Of a DNA stretch of 64,000 bases, positions 10,221 through 19,741 are shown in pieces (the stretch's first letter is position 1; every line of letters begins with the position of its first letter). A model generated the notes under the pieces. The model was not told the DNA's origin. It made no database searches and was given only the letters and a program-made list of their open reading frames with translations. Made by a program: the position numbers and the translations under genes. The stretch covers positions 500,501 to 564,500 of the forward strand of contig PUFA01000210.1 in the NCBI GenBank assembly GCA_003508835.1. Reading direction: 5' to 3'. The DNA comes from Eonycteris spelaea. Lineage: Eukaryota > Chordata > Mammalia > Chiroptera > Pteropodidae.

Positions 10221-10982
10221 GAAATCCAACAGGAGAGCCGTGCAGTATGGGCGCTCAGGGCTGCTGCTCTCCTGGCGGGTGTAGAGTGGTGGTCTTGCCC
10301 TGCTGCCATGATGGGAGCCCCTCTCCCAGCCCCTCCCCCACCATGCCTTCTCTCAGCTCTGGGAGGAGAGGGCTTGGCTCACAGTGGGACAGCAGCCCTC
10401 TGCGGCACTCCTCTCTGTGCCATGATCTGGAGGAAATCCAGGGAGCTCCATGGATTCCCCCAGCCTTCCCTGGAGGCCATCTGCAGAGAAAGTGACGTGC
10501 CCCTTGCGTAGGCATAGCGCCCCTCAGGAAGCCACCTCTCTCCATTGGAGCCCCTTGGTGGCAGCGCGATGGGGACTGCTACCCCTGCTGACTTCCGGAT
10601 CATCAGGAAAGCCCCTTCCCGAGCTGGACATCTGGTCCGCTGGAATTCCCTTCAAAGTCTTTGCCATTGGATTTGGAAGGAAGGGGTAGAAGGAGAACTT
10701 CAGTACTCCTGGGAGCGTGCTAGCTGGGAAGCGGGGGCAGAGGGGACAGGAACTTCCAGGGCATCCTTCTGCACAGAGCCCTGCTGCCGGGTCCCTGCCT
10801 GACCAGGGGAACCGGACTCTTCCGGGGAGGAGGGGGTGGCTGCCACAGCTCTCTCGTAGATCGAAGGAAAAAGATTTTGCTGAGCTCTGGGGTTTCTGGG
10901 TAGCTGGACAAGGCCACAATTGGGGCTTCTCCACTTTGTTGGGGCCTCTCCTTCACTATGGACCCTGTGCTGGGGACTCGCA

Positions 10983-11075
10983 CCCCTTAATTTTATTCAG
11001 CGAGGCTTAGAGAGGTGAGAAAATTGTCCAAAGTCACCCAGCTGGTTCTGTGTGATCCTAGGTCCAGCAGTCTTT
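10983..11075 (-). mobile_element. MIR SINE fragment, antisense
   Basis: 'ttagagaggtgagaaaattg' then 'tccaaagtcacccagctggt' is the antisense MIR core. Confidence 0.55.
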
Positions 11076-11289
11076 CTAGCCCAGCTTACTACCTGCTCTA
11101 GGGAATTGTCTGTTTGGGAGAACATTTCTCGATTCCTTACTGCCTTCCTTCCCATCCCCGCCGCCCCCAGGCCCACACCCCTGCATATGTGGCTCAGTGT
11201 AAGATACAGAGCTCTGGCCTGGGGTAGGTCACTGGTAGTGGTCTGACCAGATGACTGAGGCGGGACAGTGCAGGGCAAGCCCAAGGCTT

Positions 11290-11470
11290 GGGTCTGAGCC
11301 TTGACTCAGCTATAGGCTTCACTGGGTGACCTTAAAAGCTGGCCCCACTTTCCTTGTCAGTAATTGGTGGTGATAATGCCTGTCAGGGCTGTGGAGAGTT
11401 AATGTACGTAGATGTGTCAGGCACGTTATACACACATAAATGAAAGCGCCCACTTAGTGCCTGGCATGTC
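11290..11470 (+). mobile_element. MIR SINE, diverged
   Basis: 'ttcactgggtgaccttaaaa', 'tttccttgtcagtaattggt' and 'gataatgcctgtcagggctg' follow the order of a plus-strand MIR. Confidence 0.6.
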
Positions 11471-11584
11471 ATACGTGGGGGGAAATTGGTTGGCAGAGAC
11501 TCTGTGTTTCTTATTAGATTGAAGTAGAGCACACACACCAACACATACCTCTCTCATACTCACTCACAGAGTGATGACAGCCTA

Positions 11585-11598
11585 TTTAAAGCTTTAAA
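11585..11598. repeat. Perfect 14-bp palindrome
   Basis: TTTAAAGCTTTAAA reads the same on both strands. It lies in non-repetitive DNA. It could be a chance AT palindrome. Confidence 0.9.
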
Positions 11599-11824
11599 GC
11601 TGGCCTGCTATGTCTGTCCCACAGCCTGGGTATGAACCCTTCCCCTTGGGAGGCTTGCCAGATCCTATCAGAGAGCCAGCGAACTTGAATTGCATGCCTA
11701 CTATGTACCATGGTTGTCCTCATTTATATTTTCCCATCTAAGCCAATGCAGAGAGTATGTTTAGGGCCTGTGATAGTCAGGCCCCTGCCAGGTCTCTTCA
11801 GCCTGAACGAGGCCTTGGGTTCCT

Positions 11825-11975
11825 CCCTGCTGGTAACATTCATTCGATTGATTTTTTATTTAGCACCTTCTATGTGTCAGAACCTGCAGAGGTACTGGGA
11901 ATACGACCATGAACTAGACAGCTGGGCTCCCTGCCAGGAGAGTTTAGAGTCTGTGGGGAAGGCAGGCATTCAAGT
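11825..11975 (-). mobile_element. L2 LINE 3' end, antisense
   Basis: 'acattcattcgattgatttt', 'agcaccttctatgtgtcaga', 'gtactgggaatacgaccatg' and 'gagagtttagagtctgtggg' give the reverse complement of the L2 3' end in correct order. Confidence 0.7.
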
Positions 11976-12869
11976 TCTGTAGGTAATTAGTGAAACCAGG
12001 ACGAGAGCCATGGAGGAGTCCAGGAAGTCATGAGAGCATAACTGGGGAGTGTCACCTCCTCTGGGGGTCTTGGAGGGCGTCCTGGAGTCTGTCCCTCAGA
12101 TGAAACCCTTCCCAGGGAGAGATTTGGCCAACTCTTCTATCCCGGGGGCTCCTTTTCCATCCTAGGCGAACAAGGCGAGAGGAAGGCAGTAGGTACCAGA
12201 AAAATACAGCCAGGAATTTCTGCTCTCACCTGCATTTCCTATCTAGGCTGCCACACAGAGCATAGCCGGTGCTGTCCCCCGTCCTACCCCAGCACACCAT
12301 CAGACTCCATGAGGACACAGCTTTCGGGAGGAGCCCTTAGAAAAAGCAGCCATCCCCTGCCCATGCTTCCTGCAGCTCCAGCTAGTGCCGCTATCATACC
12401 TGGGGTACTTGGTGATGTTCCTATTCACATCTTACCTGAGTCTGATTTCTGGGATGCCCTCAGGGCAGCAGCTGTGAGCTTAAGGGGAAGGGCTCATCTT
12501 TCTGTCTCAGCACCAGCCGGGAAGATGTATTTATTGGAAGACCTGGCCCCCTCCTCCGGAAGGGATGGAGTCAACTTTCTAACAGTGTTTCCTCGGTGCA
12601 GTGGCCAAGGCCGCACCATCTTTTTGGAAACACTGGGGATAATTTGTGGATGTTCTGCAGTCTGATACTTTGGAGGGGGCAGTGAAGAGAGGCAGGGGGG
12701 AGTGACCAGAGAGATTAATGGATTTATGTAACTAAGGCTATGAATTCAAAGTTACATGGATGTGAAAAGAAAGATGCTCTCAGGGAAAGGCCGATGGTGC
12801 TGAATTGATTCTTGTGGGAGGTTCCAGCACCCCTAGGCTGGCAAAGGCTTTCTGCCTCAGGGTCAGATG
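11976..12869. other. Unique sequence, nothing coding recognised
   Basis: An open frame of 118 codons occurs on the plus strand at 12309-12665, but its translation matches no family I know and no splice signals support it. Confidence 0.4.
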
Positions 12870-13040
12870 GGTAGGGGTGAAAGCCTAGCTTCGGCCACTT
12901 GCTGGCTGTGTGATTCTGGGCAATTTCTCAACCCCTTTGAGCCTTAGTCTCTTCTCTTTTGTGAAAGGGGATAACAATGGCTCTTTGCAGGGGATTAAAT
13001 GAGCTAACACAGCAAAGAGCCTGGTCTAGTTCCTGGCCTC
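12870..13040 (+). mobile_element. MIR SINE
   Basis: Clear plus-strand MIR: 'ggccacttgctggctgtgtg', 'attctgggcaatttctcaac', 'gagccttagtctcttctctt', 'gattaaatgagctaacacag'. Confidence 0.78.
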
Positions 13041-13065
13041 TGGGTGGTACCAGTGTATGTGCATT

Positions 13066-13095
13066 CCTTTCCTGTCACTCCCTTTCCTGTCACTC
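13066..13095 (+). repeat. Perfect 15-bp tandem duplication
   Basis: cctttcctgtcactc occurs twice head to tail with no mismatch. Confidence 0.95.
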
Positions 13096-13344
13096 TCCAT
13101 GGGGCCCTGACACAAGACTAAGTACCTGGTCAGGAGGCAGGAGGGAGTGAGGTGCATGAAGACCCTGGGCGTCTCTGGGGAACACAGCTGGAATGGTCGT
13201 CTGGGGATGCTGTAGGCGGGGACATCGGTATCAGAGCCTGGTGAAGTTTCCTGGATGGCAGGGGAGGCAGTGCTCGGGGTCCCCTGGAGGAACCAGGACA
13301 GCATTGGCGGCCTCAAATAGGGGTGTGAAGCCCAGGTTATTTGA

Positions 13345-13437
13345 AGGAGGGAATGAGGAGGAAGGAAGGGAAGAAAAGAGGAGGGGACAAAGGGAGGAAG
13401 GGAAGGAGGGAGGAAGGGAAGGCAGAAGGGAGGAAGT
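13345..13437 (+). repeat. Purine-only (GGAAG)n-type tract
   Basis: About 90 bases with very few pyrimidines, made of ggaagg and gaagggag units. It is a typical degenerate GA microsatellite. Confidence 0.9.
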
Positions 13438-13439
13438 GA

Positions 13440-13680
13440 ACATCTATGAAGCGTCTACTATGCGCTTGCTGTTGAGCTCGGTACTTTAGCACCCATTGTT
13501 CTATTTGATAAATTTAGAAGCATAGAATCTTAAAGGCATGAAGTTTTAGAACTGGACAGTACATGAGACATCTATTCCAACCTCTGTATTTTCGATCTAG
13601 AGAAGTTTAAGTTCAGAGGGGGGCGAAAACTTGCCTAAGGTCGCACAAGAAATCAGTAGTAGAGCTGGATTAGAAATTGC
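13440..13680 (-). mobile_element. MIR-type SINE, antisense
   Basis: 'agcgtctactatgcgcttgc' is an antisense MIR 3' part. It is followed by 'gaactggacagtacatgaga' and 'ttgcctaaggtcgcacaaga', the antisense core. The middle segment (13515-13600) may be a second old SINE related to MIR3. Confidence 0.6.
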
Positions 13681-13689
13681 ACAGACCAG

Positions 13690-13890
13690 GGCAGTTGAAG
13701 CACAGCAGGAAGAGCATAGGCCTCGCACTCAGACTAGGTTTGACCACAGGCACGCTTATAGAAACTCGTTTGCTCTCCGAGCCTCAGTTCTCTTAGACGT
13801 AAGATGGGATAGTAGTTCTCAGCTCGAGTGGTGGCCGTGACAATGAAATAAGATAAGGTGTGTAAAGCGCCTGATGTGATATCGGGGGCT
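13690..13890 (+). mobile_element. MIR SINE
   Basis: Plus-strand MIR: 'gaagagcataggcctcgcac', 'ctctccgagcctcagttctc', 'gacgtaagatgggatagtag', 'gtgtaaagcgcctgatgtg'. It lies head to head with the antisense copy just upstream. Confidence 0.75.
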
Positions 13891-14027
13891 CTGTGGACTC
13901 AGGTCCTTTGCTCTTGCAGCCCGGCTCCCTCCCAACTCAGCTCATGGCTCTGGCCACACCCGCAGAGCCCACCAGAGAGCCCTATGTCCGTCTCACTTTG
14001 TGCCCCTAGAAGACCTGGGGCATGCAT

Positions 14028-14560
14028 TCATTCTTTTATTCAAGTGTTTGTGCGTACCTCCAGTGTGTGCCAGGCCTTGTTCCGTGCCTGGCATAGAAAG
14101 GTGAGCAACAGCAGCCCCTATCCTGATAGTTTGTAGTCAGATGGAGTACAGACGTGTTAATTGAAAAAAAATCATACAAATAAATATGAGCATGCAAGTG
14201 GCATGAGAGCTTTGAAGGGAAGAACACGAAGTATGACAGCATTTAATTTTTATTTGGAAAGCGAAGGAGAGTGCTGTCTCTGAGGAAGTGACGTCTGAGC
14301 TGAGACCTGAAGGGAGAGCAGACATAAGCGAAGAAAGACTGAAGGGAAGGGTGTTCTAGCGGGGGCAACAGCAGGTGCGAAGGCCCTGGGGAGAGAGGAA
14401 GGGGTTGACAGGTGGCAAGGAGGTCCGGGCAGAGTGACAATGTCGGTCAGAGTGAGATGGCTTGGGAGAGTGGGACAGAGCACAAGGAGGCTGACTCTGG
14501 ACCGCTGTGCCTTTGGGAGGGGTGGGAGAACCCGGTCTGAGATTCTGGAATGGAGACCAG
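14028..14560 (-). mobile_element. L2 LINE 3' part, antisense
   Basis: Starts with the antisense 3' end ('attcattcttttattcaagt', 'gtgtgccaggccttgttccg'). It continues with 'gagctgagacctgaagggag' and 'gtgcgaaggccctggggaga', which are antisense copies of the coding 3' part of L2. About 530 bases, inactive. Confidence 0.78.
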
Positions 14561-14809
14561 GCTGACGTTTGGCTCTGGGCCTGAAGAGCGAAGCAGATGT
14601 CTCCAAACTTCAGGTTTTCTTCCCCCAATGAAAATAATAACGACCAAAATTATAAGTAGGTGACATGGTGGAGAGGGGGGAGGTAGAAATGAGCCAATGA
14701 AGAAGGCACTTTGCCTTCATCATGTAAGTGAAGAGCGTCGAGTTCGTTTATGTTCCAGCGTTAATGCTTTGGATTCACAGTCGAATAAGAGCGAACGTCT
14801 TCACCACGG

Positions 14810-15120
14810 CTGAATCTCCACTCCCGGTTCAACTCCTGCCAGTCTTCCTCGTTCACTCTCATCCAGACCCTCTGGCAGTAACTGGGCTGCTCCTGCCTCA
14901 GGGCGCCTGCATTTGCTGTCCCCTCTGCCTTGAGCACTTCCCCAGGTATCTGCCTGGCTCGTTCCCTTGGTCTTTCCAAGTGTGCACTCTGACGTCACCC
15001 TCTCAGCGAGGGCTCCTCTGAAGGCCCAATTTAAAATGAAAACCTTTTCTCCAATCCTTGGCTCTCCCTACTCCCCTTTATTTCCTCCAGTAATTATCAG
15101 ATTTTGTCTCTTGTTTTTCC
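14810..15120 (+). mobile_element. L2 LINE fragment, sense
   Basis: 'gctgctcctgcctcagggcg', 'tgctgtcccctctgccttga' and 'tgacgtcaccctctcagcga' match the 3' coding end of L2 in plus orientation. It forms an inverted pair with the antisense L2 just upstream. Confidence 0.72.
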
Positions 15121-15234
15121 AATCTGGAACAGTGCTTGTATATGTAAAAGTTGATGCCCGTGGAATATGGAGAGCTGGTTGCTTGTGAAATGATTTGTTA
15201 GGTTCATTCAAAGATGCTTTTTTCCTGCCTATGA

Positions 15235-15415
15235 AACTGCCTCATGGAATGTCAGAATTGGAAGGAACTGAGTAACTGGTCTTTGAACAACCTTCTCATT
15301 TAACATCTGAGTAAACAGAGGCCCAGAGTGGTCAAGGGGCTGATGGAAGCTCACACAGCACAGAGCAAGGATAAGAGCCCGTGGCCTCTGGGATTCACTC
15401 CAGGACCCTTTCTAC
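15235..15415 (-). mobile_element. MIR-type SINE, antisense
   Basis: 'gaattggaaggaactgagta', 'gtaaacagaggcccagagtg' and 'tcacacagcacagagcaagg' follow the antisense order of a MIR/MIR3-like element. Confidence 0.55.
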
Positions 15416-15744
15416 GGAATTTTGGGTTCTCTGCATGACATAGCTCCTGGGGGCAGAGGAGAGGTTTGCTTTGTGGGCTCCCAACTTCCTAGAAGTTGGG
15501 GGACAGAGATGAGGGGTGGCCTGAGGGCTCTGGCTTCCTTGAATTCTTCTCCTGGGGCCACAGGGTCTGAGGAGCTGTAATTCCATTCCAAGATTTCTGT
15601 TGTTGCTGCTCAGCTCCTGTGAGACATTTCGGGGCTGTCTGTGGAGGTGTTGGTAAAGGTGGCTGCTGGCTACTGACAAGCAGACATGCCTCTCTCTCAG
15701 CACTCAAAAGTGGAGTGAATGAGCTGTCAGTCTTTACAAAGGTC

Positions 15745-16320
15745 AGTCCGCAGGAAATGATTATGCAGCTCTTACTTGGCGCTTTTGCCTAACATGGGAC
15801 TAAGGCAAATAAGTGTCAGCGTCTTGTCCAGGAACTTAGGGTCTAGCTAGGGAGATACTTCACTAACATCAATATCAATATTAAAATAATACTACTACTA
15901 CTAATAATAGCAGCCAACATTTAGTGAGTGCTTCCTATGTACCAGGCACTGTTCTAAACACTTTATCCCTATTAACTCATTTATTTCTCAGGACCCCTCA
16001 TTGAGATAGATGCCTTACCTCTTTTACATTTTCATAGGCTGCGGCACGCAGAGACAAAGCTACCTGTTCAAAGTTAGTATGTGAGGGAGCCAGGATCTGA
16101 GCCCAGGTGGTCAGTCGCCAGTGTTCATCTTTTTATTCATTACGTTAAATAATAAATAGCATGTGACAAGAATGCAAGACCCATCATGAGAAGGTGGTTT
16201 GAGATCAAGGGAGGTCGGTTTCCACTGAAGGCTGGGATAGTCAGGGATGGCTGCCTGAAGGAGGTCCTGTCTGAATCAGAAAAGGAAGGTTTGGATAGCT
16301 AGATAGGAGGTTTTGCCTTC
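15745..16320 (-). mobile_element. L2 LINE 3' part, antisense, interrupted by a MIR
   Basis: Antisense L2 sequence is visible at 15745-15890 ('caggaacttagggtctagct') and again at 16190-16320 ('ctgaaggaggtcctgtctga'), with the MIR at 15895-16125 between. The two parts are in consensus order, so the MIR most likely inserted into the L2. Confidence 0.65.
15895..16125 (-). mobile_element. MIR SINE, near full length, antisense
   Basis: Very clear antisense MIR: 'atttagtgagtgcttcctat', 'gtaccaggcactgttctaaa', 'attaactcatttatttctca', 'ggatctgagcccaggtggtc'. Confidence 0.88.
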
Positions 16321-16955
16321 TTGGTTTTCCATCCTCAGATGGAAGGGAACAGTGTTTAGGACTGCCTGGTGAGGGGCTTGTGGTGGGGGTGAATGCTCTC
16401 CTTTGATGCATGTGCTTGGAGATGACAGACATGGACGAAGCCCTCCAACAGCCCCCCACCCCCATTGAAGCAGTTCCCCATGGTCTTGCTTCGTAAAGAC
16501 TCTGCCTCGGTTGTCTCCTGGGCAAGATTTAGGATTTGGCTTCTCAAATGTTTGAGGGAAGAAGATCCTCTAAATGTCTCCCGGATTGTGGCTCTTCTTT
16601 CTGCAAAACGGGCTGGTAATTTTCCACTGTGGAGTTGTAGCGAACATTTGATGGAAGCAACGTCTCGAAAGAACCTGGCCCAGTTGGTTTCAGGTCCTGA
16701 GCATCTCTGCTCGTCTGTTCATGTCCCTCAAGCCCTGCTCAACCCAACTGGCCACTCTTGGTCTGAGCCTGGAGTTGGGGCACAGAGAGAAAATTTCTTT
16801 GTGTGACTTGGCCCTTTGGGGCTGTGCTGGGGGACAGGTCTCAAGCTATTCTACTCAGAGTGGGAGTCACTGATAATGCCCCTCAATTATGTTTGCATTC
16901 TGAAAACACATTTGCTTTCTTTTGGAGCTACAAAGCACAAGGAAGCCTCAGTTGT
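16321..16955. other. Unique sequence, nothing coding recognised
   Basis: No repeat or exon recognised. Open frames up to 113 codons have no recognisable product. Confidence 0.4.
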
Positions 16956-17065
16956 AGGGTGGCCAACCATCTTGGTTTGCCTAGGACTGTACTTGTTTTA
17001 GTGCTGAAAGTTTCATGTCCAAGGGACCCCTTAGTCCAAAGAAAATCAGGGCAGTTAGTCATCCT
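16956..17065. mobile_element. Small hAT-like MITE
   Basis: It starts with AGGGTGGCCAACC and ends with AGTTAGTCATCCT. These are imperfect terminal inverted repeats (9 of 13 positions pair, the rest transitions). The inside ('ggtttgcctaggactgtact') resembles the common short mammalian hAT MITE that carries cccggtttgcccgggactgt. No intact 8-bp target duplication remains. Confidence 0.6.
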
Positions 17066-17189
17066 ATGAGTCAGTCGGGAGGCAGAAGATGTTGTGGGAC
17101 TGGGGCTCCTGCACCTGCTAGCAGTTGTCCCATTGCTCCTGTCCCATTTGGCTCTGAATCTCCCAGCAATAGAAATTCACAGAAGGCCT

Positions 17190-17400
17190 GGTTGAAAATA
17201 AAAGGCTTTGGCTTCAGAAGAGTCAGAGTTCAAATCCCACATCTGCTGCGTACGGTCAGCTTGGCTTTGGCCAAGGGTCTTAACCTGAGTCTCAGTGTCC
17301 TCATTGGTCAAAATGGGGATGAAAATAATGATGTCGTGGCGCTGTGTTAGGAGTCCAATGGCCTGATGCACATAGAGCTCCTAGCATGTGACAGGTGTTA
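17190..17400 (+). mobile_element. MIR SINE
   Basis: Plus-strand MIR: 'ggctttggcttcagaagagt', 'cttaacctgagtctcagtgt', 'cctcattggtcaaaatgggg', 'gctcctagcatgtgacaggt'. Confidence 0.78.
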
Positions 17401-18259
17401 CGTGTAAGAAGCTAAGCCCTCTGAGCCATCATTTTCATTCTTAGTGTTGGGATGTGATGGTAGAAGTAGCTGCTTCCTTCTCTCAGAGTGGCAGTGCTGG
17501 GAAAAGCTCTCTTCAGCTTTGCCAAGTCAGCGGCACGTGGCCTGCCATGGCTGTGTCCTGGCAGCAGTTCTGCAGAGGGGCCTGTGAAGGACTCTTGTTT
17601 TTGTTTTTTTTTTGTGGAGCAAGAGATGGAAAAAGGTGACCTGCTGTTGTCCCTGCCATAGAGGCTGAGCTGACAGGCAGAGTTCTAGGGCTTTCAGTGT
17701 GTCTCGTCCTCTTTTCCTGAGTCTTCTGACTTTCTGGAAAATAGGAAGCCTCGTTGAAAACAATGAAACTTGCAGGAGGTATGTTGGGGAGCCTCCAGTC
17801 TAATTTGGCTTTCTCTCGGGTGAGGACTTTGGGACCAGGGAAGTTGTGATTCAACTGAGGCTTGACCCCTAGTTAGTGTGCGGGCGCTCCCTACCACAGA
17901 ACCTGGCCCAATAAGCTGTGGAGTCTTTTAAGCTCCAAGGGACATGGGACATTATGACTGCAGTGTGGTTTGTCTGCTTTGAATTCCTGGCCAGCTACCC
18001 TCTGCCACCGTCGCCTCCTCCTGGGCCATATCTCCCTAGCGAGGGTGCGCTGTGCCCATGGGACACCGACTCTTTTTTTTTTTAATTAATATTTTTATGT
18101 GGACTCTTTTTTAATGGTCAAATGAAACTAAGAAGATAAATATCATTTCCAAAGACATTCAAAAATTCACAAGAAGAGGTGATTTTCTTCAGATCAACTA
18201 TTTTTCTGGATTAGCCACACTACAATTGACTTTAATGAGCTGGGGCGTCAGCAGATTTC
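17401..18259. other. Unique sequence, nothing coding recognised
   Basis: No recognisable exon. A short T-run with AT-rich context lies at 18072-18110. The block 18110-18240 is AT-rich and unique. Confidence 0.4.
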
Positions 18260-18690
18260 ATTCACTCAATGAATGGAGTGTTCATTAAGTGCCAGTATGG
18301 GCAGGGAATGGTTTCATCCAGAGCAGAGAGTATGAATGGGCTATTACTCGGAACTGAATATGTCTGTTTCCTGTGGGCTTTCCCTCTGTTGCCTGTGGAT
18401 CCTCCATTTGCTCAAATATATTTTAATTTATTTAGCACCCACTGTGCACTGGCCACCATGGAGGGAGACAAAAGAGGATAAGATTTGGCCTCTGTGCGAA
18501 GGAGCTTACAGATGGAGTGAAAGTGAAATTGTTTTGGAGGAGCTACATAATAATACGTGAGAGCGGTTCATCACGAGATATTACAGGACACAGAGGAGTC
18601 ATTACCAAATGAAAGGCACTAATAAGAGTGAGGCTTTCGGAGGAAGGAGAGATCAAGTGGGCTGCAGGGATCAGGAGAGACCTCATGGAA
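18260..18690 (-). mobile_element. L2 LINE 3' part, antisense
   Basis: 'tcattcactcaatgaatgga' and 'gttcattaagtgccagtatg' give the antisense 3' end. 'gcacccactgtgcactggcc', 'aaggagcttacagatggagt' and 'gaaggagagatcaagtgggc' follow. The repeat of the 3' end suggests two overlapping copies or an internal duplication. Confidence 0.65.
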
Positions 18691-19204
18691 GAGGTGGGTG
18701 GTGTGCCAAACCCTTGGCACTTCTTACCAGATAGCAGGCTTGGAATGTGGGTATGACTAGCCCCACTTTTACATATGGTACACAAAGATGGTAAGTCTGG
18801 GTCAGAACCCAGGCCCATCTGCACTTAAACTGTTTCCATTAGAAATCCTGCCTTGCATGAGTCAGGCCTTGAAAGGTTGGGTAGGATTAAATAGGCAGAG
18901 AGAGGGGAACCATAAACAAGGGAACGTGTGTAGCAAGATGATGAACAAAGGAATTACTTTGTGGTGGGGCTTTGAGCCAACCAGCCTGGAACGGGGAAAG
19001 CCAGCCTGGTCCAGGGGAGAAGAGCCTGCAGCTTCGGGCTCCTTGTGAGATAAAGACCCGAGCCTCTGGAACTTTGCAGGAGCTGACGTGTTCCCTGCTC
19101 TCTCCCTAGGATCTCTCCTCCCCACACCCAGGAGCATCCGATTGCTTTTCCTGGCCTTGAGTTGGATACCTTGAGTTGAAAGAGGCTGGCATCTTCCCAG
19201 AAGA
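18691..19204. other. Mostly unique sequence
   Basis: A very diverged antisense MIR may lie at 18700-18830 ('ccccacttttacatatggta'), but the match is weak. No exon recognised. Confidence 0.35.
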
Positions 19205-19375
19205 GCTAGTAAATCCCTAGTGACAATAATAAGATAACAGCACATCTCATACTTGTGTCATGGTTTTCCTTCGACACAGTCCTTTCACTTGAAACCTGAA
19301 ACAAACCAATGAGATAGACATCCTGATGGATGGCCTGTTGCTCAGACCTCAGAAGACAGGCCAAGTTCAGCTTCC
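19205..19375 (-). mobile_element. MIR SINE fragment, antisense
   Basis: 'gacaataataagataacagc' and 'ccaatgagatagacatcctg' fit a diverged antisense MIR. Confidence 0.5.
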
Positions 19376-19409
19376 TCAGGCAGGTTACGCATTGTTTTCC
19401 ACCGTGTGT

Positions 19410-19458
19410 GCAGTACCTGGCACAAAATAGGTGCTCAATAAACATTTGTTGAGTGAAT
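19410..19458 (+). mobile_element. L2 LINE extreme 3' end, sense
   Basis: 'cagtacctggcacaaaatag', 'gtgctcaataaacatttgtt' and 'gagtgaatgc' are the last 50 bases of L2. Confidence 0.7.
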
Positions 19459-19741
19459 GCAATTTGGGGGCGTCCCACTCCCTATGTGGGTACCTATGAA
19501 GAAAGCAAATGACACCCCTGGTCCTTCTTTCCTGGAGTTTGTTCAGTGTCCTGTGTGCTTGGTGTCCCCATGCCTCAGTTGAGTGGAAGCCATTGCAAAG
19601 CCTATGCGCATTTCCAGCTATTGAATTCAAGGTCAAAAGAAATCTCCCCGCCCCCCCCTTTAATTAGGCTATCTGGTTCAATTTAGCTTTACATGAGAAA
19701 TTAAATAATTATCCTCTATCTTTCTACTGTCCTTTTATAGT

